From Streptomyces albidoflavus (lineage in GTDB: Bacteria; Actinomycetota; Actinomycetes; Streptomycetales; Streptomycetaceae), in assembly GCF_000719955.1 (NCBI RefSeq), contig NZ_JOII01000003.1, forward strand, positions 268,224 to 332,223: a DNA stretch of 64,000 bases. Direction: 5' to 3'. Below the pieces are notes generated by a model. It was not told the origin of the DNA. It worked only from the letters and a program-made list of their open reading frames with translations, and did no database searches. The translations under genes and the position numbers were made by a program. This document shows positions 42,206-50,550 of the stretch, piece after piece. Each line of letters begins with the position of its first letter. The first letter of the stretch is position 1.

Positions 42206-42799
42206 ATGTCCCCCGAGACGAGCACCCCCAGCCACTCCGAACTCCTCGCGGCGCACGCGGCCGCGCTGGACCTGTTCGGCCGGCGGGTCCACGACATCCT
42301 CGACGACCAGTGGGACCACCCCACGCCCTGCACCGACTGGAACGTGCGCGACCTCGTCGCCCACCTGGTCTCCGAACAGCTCTGGGCGCCCCCGCTGCTG
42401 GCCGGCGAGACGATGGAGTCGGTCGGTGACGCCCTCGACGGCGATCTCCTCGGCGAGGACCCCGTCGGCGCCTGGGAGGCGGCCGCTCGCGGTGCCCGCG
42501 AGGCGTTCGCTGCCCCCGGCGCCCTCGGCCGCACCGTGGAACTCTCCTACGGGCCGAGCGACGCGGACCACTACTGCGGCCAGATGACCACCGACCTGAT
42601 CATCCACGCCTGGGACCTGGCCCGCGGCATCGGCGCCACCGAACACCTCCCCGCCGGACTGGTCGCCTTCGCCGACCGCGAGACCGCCCCCTACGCCGAC
42701 GACCTCTCCGGCAGCGGCGTCTTCGCCCCGCCCCTCACCCCGCCCTCGGGCGCCGACCCCCAGACCCGCCTTTTGGCCCGGCTGGGCCGCGAGGCGTAG
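42206..42799 (+). CDS. TIGR03086-family (maleylpyruvate isomerase-like, DinB-fold) protein
   Basis: A 197-residue helical-bundle protein of the mycothiol-dependent/DinB superfamily. It has the family pattern PTPCTDWNVRDLVAHLVSEQLW near the N-terminus and MTTDLIIHAWDLARGIG in the middle. The His residues in these two blocks would bind a metal. Such proteins are thought to use mycothiol in detoxification or isomerisation. The second ATG (42206) is chosen because GGTGAGG is better spaced from it than from the first. Confidence 0.85.
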   Translation: MSPETSTPSHSELLAAHAAALDLFGRRVHDILDDQWDHPTPCTDWNVRDLVAHLVSEQLWAPPLLAGETMESVGDALDGDLLGEDPVGAWEAAARGAREAFAAPGALGRTVELSYGPSDADHYCGQMTTDLIIHAWDLARGIGATEHLPAGLVAFADRETAPYADDLSGSGVFAPPLTPPSGADPQTRLLARLGREA

Positions 42800-42817
42800 G
42801 GGGCCGGCGCCCGGAAC

Positions 42818-43369
42818 TCAGCGAGCGGCGGCCGCCGCCGTCGTGAAGACGCCCACCAGGGCCTCGTTGAAGGCCGGCAGGTCGCGCGGGGTGCGGCTGG
42901 TCAGCAGGGTCGTCGGGCCCGAGGAGTCGACCCGGACCGCCTCGTCCACCCAGGTGCCCCCGGCGTTGCGGATGTCGGTGGCCAGGCTCGGGTACGAGGT
43001 CAGGGTCCTGCCGCGCACCGCGTCCGCCTCGATCAGCAGCCACGGGGCGTGGCAGATCGCGGCGATCGGCCGGCCCTGGTCGACGAAGTCCTTCACCAGG
43101 TCGACGGCCTCCGCGTCGGTGCGCAGCTGGTCGGGGTTGGCCACGCCGCCGGGGAGGACGAGCGCGTCGAACATGCCCGCCGACACCTCGCCCACGACCT
43201 GGTCGACGACGAAGCGGTCCCCCTTCTCCAGATGGCGGAAGGAGAGGACCTCGCCCGGCCAGGTCGACACCAGGACGGGCTCACCGCCCGCCTCGGTCAC
43301 GGCCTCCCACGGCCCGGTCAGTTCGCTCTCTTCCACGCCCTCGGGGGCCACCAGGAATGCGACACGCAT
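42818..43369 (-). CDS. DJ-1/PfpI-family protein (type 1 glutamine amidotransferase-like)
   Basis: A 183-residue PfpI/YhbO-type protein with the nucleophile elbow AAICHAPWLL (C106 followed by His), LVLPGGVANPDQLR, and the N-terminal APEGVEESEL acidic residues. Homologues act as deglycases, chaperones or general-stress proteins; the exact reaction is debated. Convergent with the TIGR03086 gene. Confidence 0.9.
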   Translation of the reverse strand: MRVAFLVAPEGVEESELTGPWEAVTEAGGEPVLVSTWPGEVLSFRHLEKGDRFVVDQVVGEVSAGMFDALVLPGGVANPDQLRTDAEAVDLVKDFVDQGRPIAAICHAPWLLIEADAVRGRTLTSYPSLATDIRNAGGTWVDEAVRVDSSGPTTLLTSRTPRDLPAFNEALVGVFTTAAAAAR

Positions 43370-43474
43370 CGGCGTTCCCGCCCTTCGAATCCTCGTCCCG
43401 GCTCTCCGGTCCGCCCCGTCCGGCGGCCCGGGGTGGCCTGCCCGCCGCCATCCGGGTGTCCTTCCAGGGTCGCG

Positions 43475-43517
43475 CGGACCGCCCCCCGGACGCAAAGGGG
43501 GCAGAAGGGGCGGTCCG
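43475..43517 (-). terminator. hairpin terminator of the DUF2795 gene
   Basis: 11-bp arms CGGACCGCCCC/GGGGCGGTCCG with a 21-nt loop, 10 bases after the stop codon. Confidence 0.65.
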
Positions 43518-43527
43518 TCGCCCTGCC

Positions 43528-43878
43528 TCAGGCGTCGGCCCTGGCCTCCACCACGGCCGTCGCCAGCTCCTGCACGTTGCGGTAGGTCTCGTCGGCGGGC
43601 AGCGGCTCCAGCAGCGCCACCACCTCGTCCGGGCAGTGCCCGGCGTCCAGCACCCTGGCCAGCTCCGGCGCGCTCGCCGGGAAGGGCGTACGGCCCAGCC
43701 GCCGCCCCAGCTCGTGCCGGACCTCCGCGATGTCCGGATGCGTCCCCAGCGGGTCGCCGGGCTCCGCGTCGTGCCACTCCTCGGACCGGGTCGGGTGGCC
43801 CGACCTCAGGTAGTCGCGGAGCTCGTGCTTCATCCCCTCGTCGCGGTGGACGCTCATCCGGTCACTGCCTCGCTGCAT
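43528..43878 (-). CDS. small DUF2795-like protein
   Basis: A 116-residue hydrophilic protein. The C-terminal half (FPASAPELARVLDAGHCPDEVVALLEPLPADETYRNVQELATAV) has the two-helix pattern of DUF2795 proteins. The N-terminal half is charged (DEGMKHELRDYLRSGHPTRSEEWHDAEPGD). Function unknown; relatives in actinobacteria are often stress-associated. Single gene. Start ATG at 43878; a second in-frame ATG seven codons later is possible. Confidence 0.75.
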   Translation of the reverse strand: MQRGSDRMSVHRDEGMKHELRDYLRSGHPTRSEEWHDAEPGDPLGTHPDIAEVRHELGRRLGRTPFPASAPELARVLDAGHCPDEVVALLEPLPADETYRNVQELATAVVEARADA

Positions 43879-44080
43879 GCTGTGCCCTTCTGTACGGGTC
43901 CGTTCTGCGGGTACGGCCGCCCCGGACACCCGGCCCGGCCGGCCGTGGCCCCACACGTACCCGGCGCTCCCGGCCCGAACCATCCCCTCCGTTCCCCGGA
44001 TCGGAGGCCCCCGGTGGTGGGCGGGGCCGGGGCGCGGCACAGTGCGAGAGGGGTAATGCGTTCGAGCGGAGGTACGGCGG

Positions 44081-45331
44081 ATGGAGAGCGCCCTGGAGGG
44101 CCGTGGACCCCTCCGGTACGGTCCGCCCGTGCCGGAGCCGGGCCTGCCCGTCGTCCCCGAACTCGCCGCCGTCCTCGCCCGCGCCGCCGAGCGCCCGCAC
44201 GCCGAACCCCCCGGCGGCGGCCCCGCCCTCCTGGCGGCCGCCCAGGGGTACTGGGCGCGGCGCGGCCTCGCCGCCGACCCGGCCCTGCTCGCCGCCGCCC
44301 CCGGCGCGCCCGCCCTGCTCCTCGCCCTGACCGCGGCCGTCGGCGGGGACGTGCTGCTGCCCCGGCCCTGCCCCGCCTGGTGGGCGCCTCAGGCCCGGCT
44401 GCTGGGCCGCCCCACCTTCTCGGTGCCCTCACCGGCCGCCTGCGGCGGGGTGCCCGACCCGTACGCCCTGCTGGAGACGGTCCGCCGGGTGCGGGCCGAG
44501 GGCGGCGACCCGCGGCTGCTGGTGCTCGCCGTCGCCGACGACCCGACCGGCACGGTGGCGGTGCCCGAGGTGATGAGCCGCGCCGTCGAGGCGGCCGCCG
44601 CCGAGGGGCTGCACGTGGTCAGCGACGAGACCTGGCGGGACACCGTCCACCGGCCCCAGGAGAACCCCGTCGTCGGCCCGGCCGAGATGCTGCCCGAGGG
44701 GGTCACCGTCCTCAGCGACCTCTCCGGCGGCTGGCTCCCGCCCGGCTGGCCCGCCGCCGTCGCCCGCTTCCCCGGCACCACCGCCGGCGCCCAGCTGCGG
44801 GCCCGCTGCCTCGACATCCTCACCGCCCTCGACGCGACCCTGGCCACCCCGGTCGCGGCCGCCGCCACGCACGCCCTCGGCGAACCCCGCGCACTCGGCG
44901 CCCGGCTCGCCCACGCCGTGGCCCTGCACGGCCGCCTGGCGGGCGCCCTGTACGAGGTCCTGCACACCGCCGGGGCCCTGGTCCGCCCGCCCCAGGCCGG
45001 CCGCCACCTCTACGCCGACCTGGCGCCCTTGGCCCCCGCCCTCGCGGCACGCGGCGTCACCGACGCGCTGGAGCTGGAGAACGACCTCACCGCCCGGCTG
45101 GGCATGCCCGCCCCCGGCGGCCACCGCTTCGGCGACGACCTCGACCAGCTCCGCGTCCGGCTCTCCACCGGTCCGCTCCTCGGCGACGACGAACGGGTCC
45201 GCGCCGACCTGCTCACCGGCGCCCCCGACCCCCTCCAGGCGGCCCCCGTGCGACGCGCCCTGGACCGGGTGGCCGAGGTCCTCGGCGCCCTCGCCGCACC
45301 CCCCGCCGGAGCAGAGGAGGCCACCCGATGA
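44081..45331 (+). CDS. aminotransferase class I/II-fold protein lacking the PLP lysine
   Basis: A 416-residue fold-type-I homologue. Recognisable elements are ADDPTGTVAVP in place of NPTG, VVSDETWRD (the Asp that would bind the pyridine nitrogen), and LRVRLSTGP (the C-terminal Arg). At the Schiff-base position, where the family reads S-x-S-K, this protein reads DLSGGWLPPGW, with Gly216 replacing Lys and Pro after GW replacing the usual Arg. The DNA there is clear (TCC GGC GGC TGG). So it is probably not a normal transaminase. It is coupled by ATGA overlap to a metallo-beta-lactamase-fold gene. Confidence 0.8.
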   Translation: MESALEGRGPLRYGPPVPEPGLPVVPELAAVLARAAERPHAEPPGGGPALLAAAQGYWARRGLAADPALLAAAPGAPALLLALTAAVGGDVLLPRPCPAWWAPQARLLGRPTFSVPSPAACGGVPDPYALLETVRRVRAEGGDPRLLVLAVADDPTGTVAVPEVMSRAVEAAAAEGLHVVSDETWRDTVHRPQENPVVGPAEMLPEGVTVLSDLSGGWLPPGWPAAVARFPGTTAGAQLRARCLDILTALDATLATPVAAAATHALGEPRALGARLAHAVALHGRLAGALYEVLHTAGALVRPPQAGRHLYADLAPLAPALAARGVTDALELENDLTARLGMPAPGGHRFGDDLDQLRVRLSTGPLLGDDERVRADLLTGAPDPLQAAPVRRALDRVAEVLGALAAPPAGAEEATR

Positions 45332-46350
45332 CCCAGCAGCGCGACCCCGTCCCCGCGCCCGCCGCCCTCGCCCCGGCCCCCGCCGCGACCACCCGCCCCG
45401 AGGAGGCCGCCCCTGGCCGCCACCGCCGCCGCTCCTACCGGGACCGCCTCACCGCCCCCCTCCCCGGCGTCCGCGCCGTGACCCGGCTGGCCCGCGAGGC
45501 CGGCGCCCTGCGTCCCGGCACCGAGGCCCGGCGCGACGTCCCGCTGCTGCCCTGCGCGCCCGCGCCGCTGCCCCCGGCGGGACCCGGTGTCCTTGCCCTG
45601 ACCTGGGCCGGACACGCCAGCTGGATCCTGCGGATCGGCGGCCTCACCGTGCTCACCGACCCGGTCTGGTCGCACCGCATCCTCGGCACGCCGCCGCGCG
45701 TCACCCCGGTCGGCGTCCCCTGGGCCTCCCTCCCGCCCGTCGACGCCGTCGTCATCAGCCACAACCACTACGACCACCTCGACGCCCCGACCCTGCGCCG
45801 CCTGCCGCGCACCACCCCGGTCCTGGTCCCGGCCGGGCTCGGGCGCTGGTTCCGGCGCCGCCGCTTCACCCGCGTCCACGAACTGGACTGGTGGCAGGGG
45901 CGTGAGATCGGCGGCGTCACCTTCGACTTCGTCCCCGCCCACCACTGGTCGCGGCGCGGCCTCCTCGACACCTGCCGCACCCTGTGGGGCGGCTGGGTAC
46001 TCACCGACCCGCAGGGCCGCAAGGTGCACTTCGCGGGCGACACCGGCTACGGCCACTGGTTCACCGAGATCGGCCGCCGCCACCCCGGCATCGACCTCAC
46101 CCTCATGCCGATCGGCGCCTACGCCCCCCGCTGGTGGCTGCGGGACGTCCACTGCGACCCGGAGGAGGCCGTCGCCGCCTGCGCCGACCTCGGCGCCCGC
46201 CGGATGGCCCCCATGCACTGGGCGACCTTCCTGCTCTCCGCCGAACCCGTCCTCGAACCCCTCACCCGGGTCCGCGCCGCCTGGGCCCGCACCGGCCGCC
46301 CCCGCGAGGACCTGTGGGACCTGCCCGTCGGCGGCTCCCGCACCCTGTGA
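45328..46350 (+). CDS. metallo-beta-lactamase-fold hydrolase (NAPE-PLD/UlaG-like)
   Basis: A 340-residue protein. A roughly 90-residue Ala/Pro/Arg-rich leader precedes the core starting at LTWAGHASWILRIGG. The zinc motif H145-x-H147-x-D149-H150 (SHNHYDHLD) is intact. Further ligands lie in VPAHHWSRRG and HFAGDTGYGHWF, and in MAPMHWATF near the C-terminus. The pattern is that of N-acylphosphatidylethanolamine phospholipase D-like proteins. It overlaps the aminotransferase-like gene by four bases, so the two products should be made together. Confidence 0.9.
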   Translation: MTQQRDPVPAPAALAPAPAATTRPEEAAPGRHRRRSYRDRLTAPLPGVRAVTRLAREAGALRPGTEARRDVPLLPCAPAPLPPAGPGVLALTWAGHASWILRIGGLTVLTDPVWSHRILGTPPRVTPVGVPWASLPPVDAVVISHNHYDHLDAPTLRRLPRTTPVLVPAGLGRWFRRRRFTRVHELDWWQGREIGGVTFDFVPAHHWSRRGLLDTCRTLWGGWVLTDPQGRKVHFAGDTGYGHWFTEIGRRHPGIDLTLMPIGAYAPRWWLRDVHCDPEEAVAACADLGARRMAPMHWATFLLSAEPVLEPLTRVRAAWARTGRPREDLWDLPVGGSRTL

Positions 46351-46362
46351 CCGCCGGCGCCC

Positions 46363-47016
46363 TCAGTGCGAGGACGAGGCCGTCCGCCCCCGCAGCCGCC
46401 GCCACACCCCGGGGGCCGCGCTGATCAGCACCGTCAGCGCCACCGCCGCCGCCACGCCCTCCCAGGGCTCGGCGAAGAGCGACCCGCCGACGATGCCGAT
46501 GAGCTGGTAGGTCGCCGTCCACGCCAGGCACGCCGGGCCGTCCCCACGGGCGAACCGGGAGAGCGGCATCCGCGCCAGCAGGCAGGCCAGCATCACCGGG
46601 ACGCGCCCCGCCGGGATCAGCCGGGAGAGGATCAGCACCGCCACGCCGTGGTCGTCCAGCTTGGCGCGGGCCTGCTCCAGCCGGTCCGGCGCCGCCCGCT
46701 GCCGCAGCGTGTCCAGCCACCGCGAACCGCCGCGCGACCGCACCCCGCGCTGCCCCAGCCAGTACAGGACCAGGTCGCCGAGGAAGGCCGCCAGCGCCGA
46801 GACGAGGAAGAGCAGGAGCAGCGTCACCGGCGCCGCCTCGTGGAAGGCGACCACGGCGGCGCCGCTGACGATCGCGCCCGTCGGCACCACCGGCACCAGC
46901 GCGCCCAGGAAGATCAGCAGGAAGAGCGAGGGGTAGCCGAGAGCCTGCTGCGTGGTGGCGTCGGGCACCCCGGCGGCGCCGAGCACCACCAGCGGAGACA
47001 GCTCCGGGCCCGTCAC
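46363..47016 (-). CDS. DedA-family membrane protein
   Basis: A 217-residue integral membrane protein with about five to six hydrophobic segments and the DedA/SNARE-associated domain pattern (LFLLIFLGALVPVVPTGAIVSGAA, then FLGDLVLYWLGQRG, and LSRLIPAGRVPVMLACLLARM with the conserved Arg). DedA proteins include undecaprenyl-phosphate and phospholipid flippases. It begins with GTG overlapping the stop of the upstream metallo-beta-lactamase gene. Confidence 0.9.
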   Translation of the reverse strand: MTGPELSPLVVLGAAGVPDATTQQALGYPSLFLLIFLGALVPVVPTGAIVSGAAVVAFHEAAPVTLLLLFLVSALAAFLGDLVLYWLGQRGVRSRGGSRWLDTLRQRAAPDRLEQARAKLDDHGVAVLILSRLIPAGRVPVMLACLLARMPLSRFARGDGPACLAWTATYQLIGIVGGSLFAEPWEGVAAAVALTVLISAAPGVWRRLRGRTASSSH

Positions 47017-47780
47017 CGGCGGACCTCGGGCCGCACGCTCTCTCCGTGGTCCAGCAGGTGCACCCGCACCCCGGGGGCGCTCACCGCCGCCTTGCGGACG
47101 AACTCGTCACCGGGGGAGTGGAACTCGTGCGGCCGCACCGCGTCCAGCCCGATCGGCCAGTACGTCCCGTAGTGCACCGGCACCGCGGAGGCCGGGGCGA
47201 GCCGGCGCAGCGCCTCGGCGGCCCGGGTGGCGTCCAGGTGGTGGTGGCCGAGCCCCGGGCCCCAGCCGCCCACCGGCAGCAGCGCCACGTCCACCGGCCC
47301 GGCCTCCTCGGCCATCGTGTCGAAGAGCCCGGTGTCCCCCGCGAAGTACGTGCGTGCCCGGCCGTCGACCACGAAGCCCAGCGCGGGCGAGCGGCGCGGA
47401 CCGACCGGCATCCGCCGCCCGTCGTGCAGCGCCGGGACCACCCGCACCGTGACCGGCCCGACCTTCTCGGTGTCCCCGGGCCCGACCTCCACCACGTCCA
47501 GCCGCGCCAGCCGCCGCAGCCCCGGCACGGCACGGACCGCGCCCCGGGGCACCAGCAGCTTCGTCCCCGCCGCCAGCCGCGCCAGCGACGGCAGATGGAG
47601 GTGGTCGGCGTGCAGGTGCGAGACGAGGACCGCGTCGGCGACCGCCGCCCGGGCCGGCGGGGGCGCCCCCCGGCGCCGCCGCAGATGGGCCAGCCGCCGC
47701 GCGAAGACCGGGTCGGTGAGCAGCCGCACCCCCGAGTCCTCCACCGTGCAGGTGGCATGACCCCACCAGGTGATCTCCAC
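47013..47780 (-). CDS. metallo-beta-lactamase-fold hydrolase (UlaG-like)
   Basis: A 255-residue MBL-fold protein beginning VEITWWGHATCTVED. Zinc motif HLHADH, with further ligands in FAGDTGLFD and PVHYGTYWP near the C-terminus. It is shorter than, and only distantly related to, the 340-residue MBL protein encoded nearby. It shares the NAPE-PLD/UlaG-type layout. GTG at 47780 is chosen because the domain starts there and GGAGGAG lies ten bases upstream. Coupled to the DedA gene by a GTGA overlap. Confidence 0.88.
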   Translation of the reverse strand: MEITWWGHATCTVEDSGVRLLTDPVFARRLAHLRRRRGAPPPARAAVADAVLVSHLHADHLHLPSLARLAAGTKLLVPRGAVRAVPGLRRLARLDVVEVGPGDTEKVGPVTVRVVPALHDGRRMPVGPRRSPALGFVVDGRARTYFAGDTGLFDTMAEEAGPVDVALLPVGGWGPGLGHHHLDATRAAEALRRLAPASAVPVHYGTYWPIGLDAVRPHEFHSPGDEFVRKAAVSAPGVRVHLLDHGESVRPEVRR

Positions 47781-47935
47781 CGTCCGCGCACTCCTCCCTG
47801 CGGCCCCCGCCCCCGCGTCACCCGGACGGGGGACGGCCGGAAGACCGCTCCCTACGAGCCTAAAGGCCGGGATAGGGTCTACGGACGCCAACGGGCCGGG
47901 GCCCCAGCCCGGCGGGGGACGTCAGGGAGGACGCC

Positions 47936-48358
47936 ATGGAGGACGCCGGGCAGGCGCCGCACCCACGGGCGGCGGCCATCGCCAGCCTCACCCCGCTGGA
48001 ACACCTGGACCAGGACCCCTTCCTCGTCGACACCCGCAGCCAGCAGGACATGTGCGCCCGCTGGGCCGCCGCCCACGACCACGTCATCACCCGCGAACTG
48101 CTGCTCCACCGGCTCGCCCCCGACCACCCCGAGCTGTGGGCCGACTTCGACGCCGGGCGGGTCGACCTCTTCCTCACCCCGAGCCGGCGCGTCCTCGACC
48201 AGGCGGTCACCTGCGCCGAGGAGTTCACCGCCCTCTGCGCCCGGCGCGGCGCCCGCGTCGTCACCGCCGACCTCGCCGAGCCGCAGTACGGTCCCCGCTC
48301 CAAGGCCCGCGTCCACCGCCGCCTCTCCATGCCCACCGCCGGATACGACGGCTGCTGA
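47936..48358 (+). CDS. hypothetical protein with possible resolvase-like region
   Basis: A 140-residue soluble protein that I do not recognise. The stretch TRSQQDMCARWAAAHDHVITRELLL and the later WADFDAGRVDLFLTPSRRVLDQA follow the spacing of the serine-recombinase catalytic fold (Q-x-x-x-C-x-x-WA, then D-x-G-x-VD-x-x-L). The N-terminal catalytic Ser/Arg motif is missing. If related, it is a domesticated, non-recombining version. Codon usage matches neighbours, so recent transfer is not indicated. No zinc ribbon or DNA-binding tail. Confidence 0.6.
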   Translation: MEDAGQAPHPRAAAIASLTPLEHLDQDPFLVDTRSQQDMCARWAAAHDHVITRELLLHRLAPDHPELWADFDAGRVDLFLTPSRRVLDQAVTCAEEFTALCARRGARVVTADLAEPQYGPRSKARVHRRLSMPTAGYDGC

Positions 48359-48489
48359 GGCCACGGCCGACCGCGGTACCCGGCCGCACCACCCGGGCAC
48401 ATACCGGAACGGACCGGCCGAAGCCGGTGTGAAACGCTGGACCGGGCCCGGCGGGCGGGACCCGCCGGTGTGACGAGGTGAGGGCAGGC

Positions 48490-50550
48490 GTGGCAGAGAG
48501 GCCGTGGCGGAGGTTCGCGGGGGCGCTGTGGCGGATGGGAGCGGTCTGGGCCGTCTCCACCGTCACCATGCTGGTGCTCGCCGGCATCCTGCCCGACTTC
48601 CGGCTCCAGTCCGCCGACGGGGACAGTGCCACCCGCATCGGTATCACCGCCGCCGCCGGGGCCGGGGTCTTCGGCATCCTGTCCGCCCTGGTCTGGCCGC
48701 TGGTCGTCCGCGCCCTGCTGCTGGTCCCAGCCCTCGTGCTGGGCCTGCTCGCCTTCGCCCTCAACGGCTCGCTGCTCACCCTCGCCCTCTGGCTCATCCC
48801 CGACGGGCGGGGCACCGCCGCCCCCGAGACGGCCGTCCTGGTCGCCGCCGTCATGTCGGCGGTCGCCTCCGCCACCGGCACCGCCCTCGCCGTCCGCGAC
48901 GACAACGCCTACCGGCGCCGCCTCTACCGCCTCTCCGACCGGCGCCGCCGCCGCGCCCTGCCGGTGCCCGCCACCCCCGGCACCGTCTTCCTCCAGCTCG
49001 ACGGCGTCGGCCACGACGTCCTCGCCTCCGCCGTCGCACGGGGCCTGCTGCCCACGGTCGCCCGCTGGCTCGGCCACGGCACCGCCCCCGCCACCCACCG
49101 CCTCACCCCCTGGCGCACCGACTGGTCCAGCCAGACCGGCGCCAGCCAGCTCGGCATCCTGCACGGCACCACGTACGACATCCCCGCCTTCCGCTGGTAC
49201 GAGAAGGAGCGGCGGCAGGTCATGGTCAGCAACCGGCCCGCCTCCGCCGCCGAACTCCAGCGCCGCGCGGTGCGCCGCACCGGGAACGCCGGGCTCCTCG
49301 CCGACGACGGGGCCAGCCGCGGCAACCTCTTCAGCGGCGGCGCCGGACAGGTGGCCCTCGTCCTGTCGGTCTCCGCCCGCCGCGAGCGCGGGCAGCGCTC
49401 CCGCTCCGGTTACTTCGCCTACTTCTCCGACCCCGCCAACGCCGTCCGCACCGCGATGTCCTTCGTCGCCGAGGTGCTGCGCGAGATGGTCCAGTCGACC
49501 CGCTCCCGGCTGCGCGGCGACACCCCGCGCGTCGGCCGGGCCGGGCTCTACCCCTTCGTGCGGGCCTTCGCCACCGTCGTCGAACGGGACGTGGTCGTCG
49601 CCGCCGTCATGGGCGACATGCTGGCCGGCCGTACCTCCGTCTACGCCGACCTGGTCGCCTACGACGAGGTCGCCCACCACTCCGGGCCCACCGGCCCCGA
49701 CGCCGACCAGGTCCTCGCCCGCCTCGACCGCTCCCTCGCCCTGATCGAGAAGGTCGCCGACCACGCCCCCCGCCCCTACCGGATCGTCCTCCTCTCCGAC
49801 CACGGCCAGAGCCCCGGCGAGACCTTCCGCTCCCGGTACGGCCTGACCCTCGCCGACCTCGTCCGCGCCGGCTGCGGCCTGCCCGTGCCCCGCCGCGCCC
49901 GCCGCACCCCCAGCGGCGCCGAGGCCCGCGCCGCCGTCCGTGCCGCACTGCACCGGCCCGTCGAGGAGGGCCCCGCCGACGAGGTCCGGCCCCGCCGCTC
50001 CGAACCCGTGGTGCTGGCCTCCGGCAACCTCGGCCTCGTCTCCTTCCCCGACGTACCGCACCGGATGACCCGCGAGGAGATCGACCGCCGCCACCCGGCG
50101 CTGCTCACCACCCTCGCCGCCCACCCGGGCATCGGGTTCCTGCTGGTCCGCAGCGAGGAGCACGGCGCGGTCGTGCTCGGCGCGGGCCAGGCCGTACCGC
50201 TGGCCGAGGCCGACCGTCCCGGCGGCCCGCTGGAGCCCTTCGGCCCCGGAGCCGCCGAGGCGGTGCGGCGCACCGACGGCTTCCCGCACACCGCCGACAT
50301 CATGATCAACTCGGCCTGCTTCCCGGAGACCGGCGAGATCCACGCCTTCGAGGAGCAGATCGGCTCCCACGGCGGCCTCGGCGGCGCCCAGAGCCACCCC
50401 TTCCTGCTCTCGCCGCTCTCCCTGCCCGACCCGGCCCCGGCCGACGGCACCGACCTGACCGGCGCCGAACAGGTCCACGCCGTCCTGCGCGGCTGGCTGG
50501 AGACGGCGTCGCCCGGCTGGCCCGCCGTCAGCCGGCCACAGCCTCGATGA
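48490..50550 (+). CDS. membrane-anchored alkaline phosphatase-superfamily phosphodiesterase
   Basis: A 686-residue protein. About four membrane helices at residues 15-135 resemble the phage-holin/DUF-type small membrane bundle. After a basic linker (RRRLYRLSDRRRRRALP) comes a nucleotide-pyrophosphatase-like catalytic domain: FLQLDGVGHD (first metal Asp), WSSQTGASQLGILHG (nucleophile region), AYDEVAHHSG and LLSDHGQSPG (metal Asp and His). The N-in or N-out topology is not determined. The role might be hydrolysis of a lipid- or sugar-linked phosphodiester. GTG at 48490 is preferred, five bases after GAGGG. Its 3' end overlaps the convergent methyltransferase gene by 23 bases. Confidence 0.82.
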   Translation: MAERPWRRFAGALWRMGAVWAVSTVTMLVLAGILPDFRLQSADGDSATRIGITAAAGAGVFGILSALVWPLVVRALLLVPALVLGLLAFALNGSLLTLALWLIPDGRGTAAPETAVLVAAVMSAVASATGTALAVRDDNAYRRRLYRLSDRRRRRALPVPATPGTVFLQLDGVGHDVLASAVARGLLPTVARWLGHGTAPATHRLTPWRTDWSSQTGASQLGILHGTTYDIPAFRWYEKERRQVMVSNRPASAAELQRRAVRRTGNAGLLADDGASRGNLFSGGAGQVALVLSVSARRERGQRSRSGYFAYFSDPANAVRTAMSFVAEVLREMVQSTRSRLRGDTPRVGRAGLYPFVRAFATVVERDVVVAAVMGDMLAGRTSVYADLVAYDEVAHHSGPTGPDADQVLARLDRSLALIEKVADHAPRPYRIVLLSDHGQSPGETFRSRYGLTLADLVRAGCGLPVPRRARRTPSGAEARAAVRAALHRPVEEGPADEVRPRRSEPVVLASGNLGLVSFPDVPHRMTREEIDRRHPALLTTLAAHPGIGFLLVRSEEHGAVVLGAGQAVPLAEADRPGGPLEPFGPGAAEAVRRTDGFPHTADIMINSACFPETGEIHAFEEQIGSHGGLGGAQSHPFLLSPLSLPDPAPADGTDLTGAEQVHAVLRGWLETASPGWPAVSRPQPR

